A stretch of DNA of 64,000 bases, taken from positions 434,001 to 498,000 of the forward strand of contig CAVQME010000001.1 in the NCBI GenBank assembly GCA_963713545.1, read 5' to 3'. The notes beneath the pieces are model-generated. The model was not told the DNA's origin. It searched no databases and saw nothing but the letters and a program-made list of their open reading frames with translations. The position numbers and the translations under genes are program-made. Positions 50,485-57,563 of this stretch are shown piece by piece; position 1 is the stretch's first letter; every line of letters begins with the position of its first letter. This DNA is from CAVPLM01 sp963713545. Lineage in GTDB: Bacteria; Actinomycetota; Thermoleophilia; RBG-16-64-13.

Positions 50485-51627
50485 TCAGGCAGACCAGCCC
50501 GGCCGGTCCGCGCGCGGATCCTCCTGGCGTGATTCGGCGAACTTCTTGAGGAGGTCCTTTTCGTGCCTATTCAAGCTCTGAGGTGTCAGCACCTTGATAC
50601 GCGCGATCAGATCACCCTTGCCTGAGGCACCCAGACGCGGGGCGCCTTTGCCCTTGAGTTTCAACAGCTTACCATCCTGGGTGCCTGCCGGTATTTTGAG
50701 GGCCACGCTGCCCTCCGGGGTGGGCACCCGTACGGTCGCTCCCAGGGCGGCCTCGACCATGGTGACTGGTACTTCCACTTGCAGATCGGAACCCCGGCGC
50801 TCGAACAGGGAGCTTTCGCCTACCTCGGCGATGACGTAGAGGTCCCCAGGGGGTCCGCCCCGGCGTCCGGGCTCGCCCTTGCCTTTGAGGCGGATCTTCG
50901 TGCCTTCCTTCACCCCAGGAGGCAAGGGCACGGTGAACTTCTTGAGCGTGCGGGTCAACCCCGACCCGCTGCAGGTCGAACAAGGATGCTCCACGATGGT
51001 CCCGACGCCCCCGCAGCGGCCGCACGGCTGGCTGAGGGCAAAAAAGCCCTGGCTCTGGCTGACTACTCCCCGGCCCTGGCACTGAGGACAGATGATCGGC
51101 GCGGTCCCAGGCGCTGCCCCGCTGCCCGCGCAGGTTGAGCACTGCACGGTCTGGGGAACGCCGATCTTCGTCGTGACCCCTTTGAGCGCGTCGTCGAACG
51201 ACAGCTTGACCGCGACGCTCACATCTTCGCCACGCTCCGCCCTCGCCTGTCTGCGGCCACCGTAGCCTCCCGCTCCACCGAAGCCCTGCCCGCCGCCGAA
51301 CGCCCCGCCGAAGAGGTTGCCGAACAGATCAGCCCAGTCGCCGCCGGCCGCCTGGCCGCCTTGGTAGCCACGGAACCCGCCGCCGGCCTGCGGTCCCTGC
51401 CCGAAGAACGAAGGCCCGGCGTCGTGCCGCTTGCGCTTCTCGACATCAGAAAGCACCTCGTATGCGCTGGAGACCTCTTTGAACTTCTCCTCGGCCTTGG
51501 GATCGTTCGGGTTGGCATCGGGATGGTACTGGCGAGCCAGCTTGCGGTAGGCCTTCTTGATCTCATCCTGGGAAGCGGTCTTCTTCACTCCCAGGATCTC
51601 GTAGTAGTCACGCGCGCCTGTGGCCAC
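50485..51627 (-). CDS. dnaJ: DnaJ, class A co-chaperone
   Basis: A 380-residue Hsp40. The J-domain has YHPDANPND (HPD near residue 36), followed by a Gly/Phe-rich stretch FGGAFGGGQGFGGAGGYGGR, the zinc finger with four CxxCxGxG units (CSTCAGSG, CPQCQGRG, CGRCGGVG, CSTCSGSG), and the C-terminal substrate domains (VPLPPGVKEGTKIRLKGKGE). It stimulates DnaK ATP hydrolysis and delivers unfolded proteins. The start is GTG, 12 bases after grpE. Confidence 0.97.
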   Translation of the reverse strand: MATGARDYYEILGVKKTASQDEIKKAYRKLARQYHPDANPNDPKAEEKFKEVSSAYEVLSDVEKRKRHDAGPSFFGQGPQAGGGFRGYQGGQAAGGDWADLFGNLFGGAFGGGQGFGGAGGYGGRRQARAERGEDVSVAVKLSFDDALKGVTTKIGVPQTVQCSTCAGSGAAPGTAPIICPQCQGRGVVSQSQGFFALSQPCGRCGGVGTIVEHPCSTCSGSGLTRTLKKFTVPLPPGVKEGTKIRLKGKGEPGRRGGPPGDLYVIAEVGESSLFERRGSDLQVEVPVTMVEAALGATVRVPTPEGSVALKIPAGTQDGKLLKLKGKGAPRLGASGKGDLIARIKVLTPQSLNRHEKDLLKKFAESRQEDPRADRPGWSA

Positions 51628-51639
51628 CGTGTACCGCTC

Positions 51640-52455
51640 CTATACCGTCGTCGCTGAGCCGCCCGGAGCGCCCGGTCCTGATGATACGGCTACTCGAGCC
51701 GGCCGAAGAACATGTTCGCCCTGCCGGTATCCGCGCTCGAGAACCGCGGTCACGACGCCCTCCTCTTTGTCGGAAGGCTGAAGGAGCATGGCTTCATGGA
51801 CCCGAGGGTTGAACGCAACCCCCACGGTCTCGATCTCCTCCACACCGGAACGCCGCAGCAGATCCACGAACATGTCCCGGGTCATGCGTACACCGCCCAG
51901 CACCTTGCCCTCTTCGTGATGCTCGGCCGCATCCAGTGCGCGTTCCAGGTTGTCCAACACAGGTAGCAGGTCGCTCAGTAACTCGCCTTGCGCACGATCC
52001 CGGGCTTGGACCTGTTCCCGGGTAGCCCTTCTGCGGTAGTTCTCGAACTCCGCCCGCAGCCGCAGCAACGCATCGGTCAGATCGTCCCGCTCCGCCGTCA
52101 CCTTCTCCAGCGCCGTCTGGGCTTCGAGCAGGACCGTTTCGGCGGCCTGCAACTCGGCGACGTGCTGGTCGGCCTCGTACTGCCCCTTTCCTCGAGACCG
52201 GTGCGTCGGAGGTTCTGCCGTCTGAGAGCCGGCAGACGCGCCCTCTGTCCCCACTGAGCCGGGGGCACCGTACGGCCCGTTCCCCTCGAACGCGGGTCCG
52301 GCACCCTGGGGCTTGGCCTCAGACGTCTGCGGCTTGGTCCCGGGTGCGGAGCCATCACTCGGACCTGCTGGCGCTGTGCCCACGGGAGACTGATCTGCCG
52401 GAGTACTCGCGAAGGGGTTGTTGTTGATGGGTATCCGCCTTTTGCTGCTAGTCAT
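51640..52455 (-). CDS. grpE: GrpE nucleotide exchange factor
   Basis: A 271-residue GrpE. An N-terminal extension of about 95 residues rich in Pro, Gly, Ser and Ala precedes the long coiled coil (about residues 95-160, RLRAEFENYRRRATREQVQA) and the beta-wing domain (VGVAFNPRVHEAMLLQPSDK). It releases ADP from DnaK. No strong ribosome site is seen before the ATG; instead a 7-base tandem repeat lies directly upstream. Confidence 0.94.
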   Translation of the reverse strand: MTSSKRRIPINNNPFASTPADQSPVGTAPAGPSDGSAPGTKPQTSEAKPQGAGPAFEGNGPYGAPGSVGTEGASAGSQTAEPPTHRSRGKGQYEADQHVAELQAAETVLLEAQTALEKVTAERDDLTDALLRLRAEFENYRRRATREQVQARDRAQGELLSDLLPVLDNLERALDAAEHHEEGKVLGGVRMTRDMFVDLLRRSGVEEIETVGVAFNPRVHEAMLLQPSDKEEGVVTAVLERGYRQGEHVLRPARVAVSSGPGAPGGSATTV

Positions 52456-52460
52456 GAGTT

Positions 52461-52493
52461 CTTGTCTCTTGTCTCTTGTCTCTCGTCTCTCGC
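52461..52493. repeat. 7-base tandem repeat before grpE
   Basis: On the minus strand, (GAGACRA)n: three GAGACAA-type units and variants at 52461-52493, ending 6 bases before the grpE start. It occupies the position of the ribosome-binding site and could vary by slippage. The remaining gap to the hsp20 stop at 52597 shows nothing else. Confidence 0.55.
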
Positions 52494-52597
52494 CTGTCTT
52501 CCACTCTCTTGCAGGCTTGGCGAGCTGAGCCCGCCAAGCGCCTTCGCCAGTTGGGCGGCGGCCTGCGGCCGCCGCCCCGACGTATCTGTTCTTTGGC

Positions 52598-53080
52598 CTA
52601 CGACTCTGCTTCGGTCGCCGCGGCCTCCACCGTCTTCTGGGTCTCCCCGCCGATGGCTACCGTGATCTTCTTGGGTTTCGCGACCTCGGCTTTGGGCACT
52701 GTGACCTCGAGCACCCCGTTGTCGTACTTCGCTTCGATCTTGCTCTCGTCCACGGTCTGGGGCAGAGCTATCGACCGGCTGAACGAACCGTAGCGCCGTT
52801 CGATCCGGTAGTACTTGTCTTCTTTGACCTCCTCCTGGAAGCGGCGCTCGCCGCTCATAGTGAGGACGTTGTCCTGGACCTCTATGCTGATGTCGTCCGG
52901 GTCCAGACCGGCAAGCTCTGCCTTGAGCTTGATAGAGTCATCGGTCTCGATCACGTCGATCGAGGGCGTCCAGGACTGACGCTCGGCCATGTCGCCGCCG
53001 CCCGCCCGCGAGAACAAGCGGTTCACTTCCGTCTGAAGCGCCGTCAAGTCGCGGAACGGATCCCATCTTACCAACGCCAT
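52598..53080 (-). CDS. Hsp20/alpha-crystallin small heat-shock protein
   Basis: A 160-residue small heat-shock protein. The alpha-crystallin domain (about residues 40-135) contains PSIDVIETDDSIKLKAELAG and YGSFSRSIALPQTVDESKIE, ending with the NGVLEVTVPK motif. The tail is Ala/Thr/Glu-rich. A strong AAGGAGG lies before the ATG. Its position between dnaK and grpE is unusual and places it under the same heat-shock promoter, so it would hold unfolded proteins for DnaK/ClpB. Confidence 0.95.
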   Translation of the reverse strand: MALVRWDPFRDLTALQTEVNRLFSRAGGGDMAERQSWTPSIDVIETDDSIKLKAELAGLDPDDISIEVQDNVLTMSGERRFQEEVKEDKYYRIERRYGSFSRSIALPQTVDESKIEAKYDNGVLEVTVPKAEVAKPKKITVAIGGETQKTVEAAATEAES

Positions 53081-53127
53081 TTCTTATACCTCCTTGTCAC
53101 TTTCCGCGGTGCCCGCCTTCTACGGGC

Positions 53128-53149
53128 CCGGCCGCCGCGAGGCGGCCGG
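53128..53149. promoter_or_regulatory. Intercistronic hairpin between dnaK and hsp20
   Basis: CCGGCCGCC (53128-53136) and GGCGGCCGG (53141-53149) pair perfectly around a GCGA tetraloop. No T-run follows on the minus strand, so it is more likely an mRNA processing or stability element, or a partial attenuator, than a full terminator. Confidence 0.5.
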
Positions 53150-53198
53150 TCGCTTGCTTCTCTCCGCTCGCCCAGCGCAAGGACGAACGGGGTTCACC

Positions 53199-55124
53199 CT
53201 ATTTGTCCTCGTCGATGACCTCGTAGTCGGCTTCTTCGACGACTTCGTCCTCAGCCGCGCCTGGGCCGGCTCCCTCGGAGCCGCCGGCCGCGCCACTGCC
53301 GCCCGCGCTGCCTGCGTACTGCGCCTGCGCCGCCTGGTAGGCCGCTTCAGAGAGCTTGTATGCCGCTTCCTGCAGGGTGGTCGACCGGCTACGGATGAGT
53401 TCGACGTTGTCGCCCTTGATCGCCTCCTCCAGGTCCCTCATGGCGTTCTCAATGTCGCCACGGGTGGCGCCGTCTACTTTGTCGCCGAAGTCCTTGAGCG
53501 ACTTGCGGGTGGAGTAGACCAGATGCTCCGCCTGGTTCTTGGCGTCGACGAGTTCCTTCTTCTTGCGGTCTTCCTCGGCGTTGACCTCGGCGTCACGCAT
53601 CATCTGCTTGATCTCGTCGTCGCTCAAACCGCTCGAGCTCTTGATCACGATCTTCTGCTCGTTGCCCGTTGCAAGGTCCTTGGCGGACACGTGCGTGATG
53701 CCGTTTGCGTCGATGTCGAAGGTGACCTCGATCTGCGGTATGCCGCGCGGTGCCGGCGGGATGCCCATGAGCTGGAACTTGCCCAGGGTCTTGTTGTAGG
53801 CGGCTAGGTCGCGCTCACCCTGAAGCACATGGATCTCCACCGAAGTCTGGCCATCCTCGGCCGTCGAGAAGATCTCGCCTTTGCGGGTGGGGATAGTCGT
53901 GTTCCGGTCGATGAGCCGGGTGAAGACGCCACCTTTGGTCTCGATGCCCAGAGAGAGCGGGGTCACGTCGAGGAGGATGATGTCCTTGACCTCGCCGGCC
54001 AGCACCCCACCCTGGATGGCCGCGCCCAAAGCGACGACCTCGTCCGGGTTGATGCCCTTGTGCGGCTCTTTGCCGGTGAGTTCCCGGACTTTGTTCTGCA
54101 CCGCGGGCATCCGGGTCATGCCGCCCACCAGGATCACCTGGTCGATATCGCCGGTCTTGAGGCCGGCGTCCGTCATGGCCTGTTTGGTGGGACCGACCAC
54201 GCGGTCGAGCAGATCGCGGGTGAGTTCCTCCAGTTTGGCTCGGGAAAGGGTCATCTCAAGATGAAGAGGGCCGCTTTGGTCCATCGTGATGAACGGCTGG
54301 TTGATGCTCGTCTCGAGCACCGAGGAGAGCTCGACCTTGGCCTTTTCCGCCGCTTCGTACAACCGCTGCAGGGCCTGCCGGTCCTTGGTCAGGTCGACGC
54401 CCTTCTCCTTGCGGAACTCGGTGACGATCCAGTCCACTACGGCCTTGTCGAAGTTGTCACCGCCCAGGTGGGTGTCGCCGTTGGTCGACTTGACCTCGAA
54501 CACGCCGTCGCCGAGCTCCAGGATGGAGACATCGAAGGTGCCGCCGCCCAGGTCGAACACCAACACTGTCTGCTCGTGTTCCTTATCGAGACCATAGGCC
54601 AGAGAGGCTGCGGTCGGCTCGTTCACGATCCGCTTGACTTCCAGACCGGCGATGATCCCGGCATCTTTGGTGGCCTGCCGCTGAGCATCGTCGAAGTACG
54701 CCGGCACGGTGATCACCGCTTCGGTGACCTCGGTGCCCAGGAAGGCCTCGGCATCGCGCTTGAGCTTCTGCAGAATCTTAGCCGATATCTCAGGTGGAGA
54801 GAACTGCCCGTCCTTGACCTGCACTCGCACGTCGCTATTCGGACCTTCGACCACTTTGTAGGGGACGATCTTCATCTCTTCGCTTACGTTGGAGAACTTT
54901 CGCCCCATGAAGCGCTTGATAGAGAAGACGGTGTTTTCTGGGTTGGTGACTGCCTGGCGCTTGGCCACAGTACCGACCAGCTGTTCTCCGGTCTTGGTGA
55001 AAGCCACAACGGACGGGGTGGTGCGGCCACCCTCCGCGTTGGGGATGATGGTCGGCTCGCCGCCTTCCAACACGGCCATGGCCGAGTTGGTCGTGCCCAA
55101 GTCGATGCCGATGATCTTGCCCAT
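53199..55124 (-). CDS. dnaK: DnaK, Hsp70 chaperone
   Basis: A 641-residue Hsp70. The ATPase domain starts KIIGIDLGTTNSAMAVLEGG, with VFDLGGGTFDVSILELGDG and VILVGGMTRMPAVQ; the substrate domain has LLDVTPLSLGIETKGGVFTR. A C-terminal lid ends with Gly/Ala-rich sequence and the DYEVIDEDK tail. GGAGGATATGTA lies before the ATG. It is first of the operon, driven by an unusually consensus-like promoter overlapped by a HAIR-like site. Confidence 0.98.
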   Translation of the reverse strand: MGKIIGIDLGTTNSAMAVLEGGEPTIIPNAEGGRTTPSVVAFTKTGEQLVGTVAKRQAVTNPENTVFSIKRFMGRKFSNVSEEMKIVPYKVVEGPNSDVRVQVKDGQFSPPEISAKILQKLKRDAEAFLGTEVTEAVITVPAYFDDAQRQATKDAGIIAGLEVKRIVNEPTAASLAYGLDKEHEQTVLVFDLGGGTFDVSILELGDGVFEVKSTNGDTHLGGDNFDKAVVDWIVTEFRKEKGVDLTKDRQALQRLYEAAEKAKVELSSVLETSINQPFITMDQSGPLHLEMTLSRAKLEELTRDLLDRVVGPTKQAMTDAGLKTGDIDQVILVGGMTRMPAVQNKVRELTGKEPHKGINPDEVVALGAAIQGGVLAGEVKDIILLDVTPLSLGIETKGGVFTRLIDRNTTIPTRKGEIFSTAEDGQTSVEIHVLQGERDLAAYNKTLGKFQLMGIPPAPRGIPQIEVTFDIDANGITHVSAKDLATGNEQKIVIKSSSGLSDDEIKQMMRDAEVNAEEDRKKKELVDAKNQAEHLVYSTRKSLKDFGDKVDGATRGDIENAMRDLEEAIKGDNVELIRSRSTTLQEAAYKLSEAAYQAAQAQYAGSAGGSGAAGGSEGAGPGAAEDEVVEEADYEVIDEDK

Positions 55125-55168
55125 TACATATCCTCCGAGATTCGATCCACGTGCATTAGCTTGTTCGC

Positions 55169-55198
55169 ATTATAAAATCTGAGTCTCATAATGTCAAG
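55169..55198 (-). promoter_or_regulatory. dnaK promoter overlapped by a HAIR-like HspR operator
   Basis: On the minus strand, TTGACA (55197-55192), a 17-base spacer and TATAAT (55174-55169) match the vegetative consensus perfectly. CTTGACA-N7-ACTCAGA (55198-55178) overlaps it and matches the HspR-associated inverted repeat CTTGAGT-N7-ACTCAAG at 10 of 14 positions with the correct spacing. HspR would thus silence a very strong promoter until heat shock. Confidence 0.75.
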
Positions 55199-55355
55199 TG
55201 GGTGATGAATGGTTTCCGGCCGGCCGGTGGGGTCCGAGACTGTGCTCGCCCGGGGAACCCCGTGTCGGCTACAATGCGTCTAGCGGAGTGCCTCTCCAGA
55301 GCGGAGCGCCACGCCCGAGGGAGCAACTGTCACACGGAGGCCGACGCGACCGATC

Positions 55356-57458
55356 ATGAGAGTCGGTAGAGAGAGACGGAGCGCTCGACAACGCCGCACC
55401 CAGGCGGTAAGGCGTCGGCATGTCATCATCCTGATCGCAGTCATCGTCGCTATACCCCTTATCGCAGCTATCGTTCTTGCGGGGCTTTTCAGCGCCGGCT
55501 TGCACACAGTGGCCGCCATCGAGAACGAGATCCCTTCCCTCGAATCCCAGAACTCGGTCTCCCTGGCCGAGACGACCGCGGTCTACGCTGCGGATGGAAC
55601 GCTACTCGCCTATCTGCACGGTGTCGAGAACCGGACCATCATCAGCGGAAAGGCGATGCCCGATGACTTGAAGCATGCCCTCGTCGCAGTGGAGGACGAG
55701 CGCTTCTACGAGCATTCCGGCGTGGACTTCGAAGGGTTCATGCGGGCTCTGGTCACCAATATCCAGGCAAAGGGGGTGAGCGAAGGCTTCTCCACGATCA
55801 GCATGCAGCTCGTTGGGAACCTCTACCTCGATCGCACTGACATCACGTTCTCCCGCAAGTTCAACGAGATGGCGCTGGCTTGGCAGATGGAGAAGAAGTA
55901 CTCCAAGGACGAGATCTTGGAGATGTACCTGAACACGGTGTACTTCGGCTCCAATGCCTATGGGGTGGAGGCCGCCGCCCGCACCTACTTCGATAAGGAC
56001 CCGGTCGACCTGACTCTCGCGGAGTGCGCTCTCATCGCCGGACTTCCCCAGGCCCCCAGCGCATACTCGCCCCGCAAACACCCTGAGGACGCTCTAAAGC
56101 GGCGCAACCTGATCCTCCTCAAGATGTACGACCAGGGTTTCGTTACCCTGGAGGAAGCTCGCCAGGCCCTGCGCGAGCCTCTAGAGTTGGCTCCCTACTC
56201 GCCATACACCCAGGTGCAGCAGCCCTACGTTGTGGCATACGTACGCAAGCTGCTCATCGACATGTTCGGGGAGGATAGGGTCTTCGAGGGCGGGCTGCGG
56301 GTGGAGACGACCATCAACCCCGCCTACCAGAAGCTGGCGGTGGAGGCTATCTCCACCACCCTCGATAGAGAAGACGACCCCTCCGCGGCCCTGGTGAGCA
56401 TAGAGACCAAGACCGGCTACATCAGGGCCATGGTGGGCGGTAGCGACTACGACAGCTCCAAGTTCAACCTGGCTTCCCAAGGGCGCCGGCAGCCGGGCTC
56501 GGCGTTCAAGACCTTCGTTCTTGCCGCCGCTATCGAGATGGGGATCAACCCCTACGACACCTACTACGAATCGATGCCGGTCACGCTCGACTATCCCGGA
56601 GCGCCCGAACCCTGGGACGTCAAGACCTACGGCAACAGCTACTACGGCACCTCGACCGTGGCCCAAGCTACGCTGCGTAGTGACAACACGGTCTACGCAC
56701 AGATGGCGCTCGACGTGGGGGCGCAGCAGGTCGTCAACGTGGCCCATCGTATGGGCATAACCTCCCCCCTCAACGCCGACCCCGCAATCTCGCTCGGCGG
56801 TCTGACCGTCGGGGTGTCCCCTCTCGAGATGGCCTCTGCCTATGCCACGCTCTCGAATGGCGGCGAGCACATCGAACCGACGATCATCTTGAGAGTCAAG
56901 GATGCCCAGGGTAACGTCATCTGGGAGGCGGAACCCAAACGGACCCAAGCCATCGCCGCCGGGGTCGCCTACGAGGTCACCAAGCTCCTGGCGGAGAACA
57001 TCAAGTATGGCACGGGGAAGAAGGCCGAGATCGATAGACCCTGCGCCGGCAAAACCGGGACCGGCCAGGAGTGGTACGACGCCTGGTTCTGCGGCTACAC
57101 CCCCCATCTGTCCACTGCGGTGTGGATGGGTCATCCCGAGGGTCAGATCTCCATGGACGACGTCCATGGAATCAAGGTCACCGGGGGTAGCTTCCCGGCC
57201 GAGATGTGGCAGAAGTTCATGTATCCGGCCGACCGTGACTACCCCGAAGAAGACTTCGTCGAACCCGAGGTCATGGTGCAATGGAACCCCTTCTTCCAGA
57301 GTCAATACGCCGTGGCTCCGACCTCCAGCACCACCACGACTAGCAGCACTACGACCACCACCATCCCCACCACCGAGACGACCACAGAGCCTACGGACAC
57401 CACGGAGCCGCCCACGACCACTCCTCCCACCAGCGGGCCGCCCAGCACCATGTTCTAG
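55356..57458 (+). CDS. Class A penicillin-binding protein (transglycosylase/transpeptidase)
   Basis: A 700-residue bifunctional peptidoglycan synthase. An Arg-rich cytoplasmic start (about residues 1-22) and one transmembrane anchor (VIILIAVIVAIPLIAAIVLA) precede the GT51 domain, with catalytic glutamate in VEDERFYEHSGVDFEGFMRA and TISMQLVGNLY. The transpeptidase domain has SxxK in RQPGSAFKTFVLAA, SDN in LRSDNTVYAQMA and KTG in GKTGTGQEWYDAWFCGYTP. A 45-residue extracellular Thr/Pro/Ser tail ends it. It is divergent from dnaK. Confidence 0.96.
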   Translation: MRVGRERRSARQRRTQAVRRRHVIILIAVIVAIPLIAAIVLAGLFSAGLHTVAAIENEIPSLESQNSVSLAETTAVYAADGTLLAYLHGVENRTIISGKAMPDDLKHALVAVEDERFYEHSGVDFEGFMRALVTNIQAKGVSEGFSTISMQLVGNLYLDRTDITFSRKFNEMALAWQMEKKYSKDEILEMYLNTVYFGSNAYGVEAAARTYFDKDPVDLTLAECALIAGLPQAPSAYSPRKHPEDALKRRNLILLKMYDQGFVTLEEARQALREPLELAPYSPYTQVQQPYVVAYVRKLLIDMFGEDRVFEGGLRVETTINPAYQKLAVEAISTTLDREDDPSAALVSIETKTGYIRAMVGGSDYDSSKFNLASQGRRQPGSAFKTFVLAAAIEMGINPYDTYYESMPVTLDYPGAPEPWDVKTYGNSYYGTSTVAQATLRSDNTVYAQMALDVGAQQVVNVAHRMGITSPLNADPAISLGGLTVGVSPLEMASAYATLSNGGEHIEPTIILRVKDAQGNVIWEAEPKRTQAIAAGVAYEVTKLLAENIKYGTGKKAEIDRPCAGKTGTGQEWYDAWFCGYTPHLSTAVWMGHPEGQISMDDVHGIKVTGGSFPAEMWQKFMYPADRDYPEEDFVEPEVMVQWNPFFQSQYAVAPTSSTTTTSSTTTTTIPTTETTTEPTDTTEPPTTTPPTSGPPSTMF

Positions 57459-57521
57459 GCATTTGGGCGCAGGTCGACCACCCGCCCCGCGTGCGGTAAC
57501 GGCCGCACTGCAATCCCTGGT

Positions 57522-57545
57522 CTTGCCCAAGACGAGTCGGGCAAG
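57522..57545. promoter_or_regulatory. Inverted repeat before clpB
   Basis: CTTGCCC (57522-57528) and GGGCAAG (57539-57545) are perfect inverted 7-mers with a 10-base centre, ending 18 bases before the clpB ATG. The CTTG...CAAG ends recall HAIR, but the centre is 3 bases longer and the inner bases differ, so HspR binding is uncertain; a hairpin in the leader is the alternative. Confidence 0.45.
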
Positions 57546-57563
57546 CGAGGAGCGCTGATATTC

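Noticed and set aside
53829..55175. 448-codon plus-strand frame opposite dnaK
   Set aside because: Shadow of dnaK.
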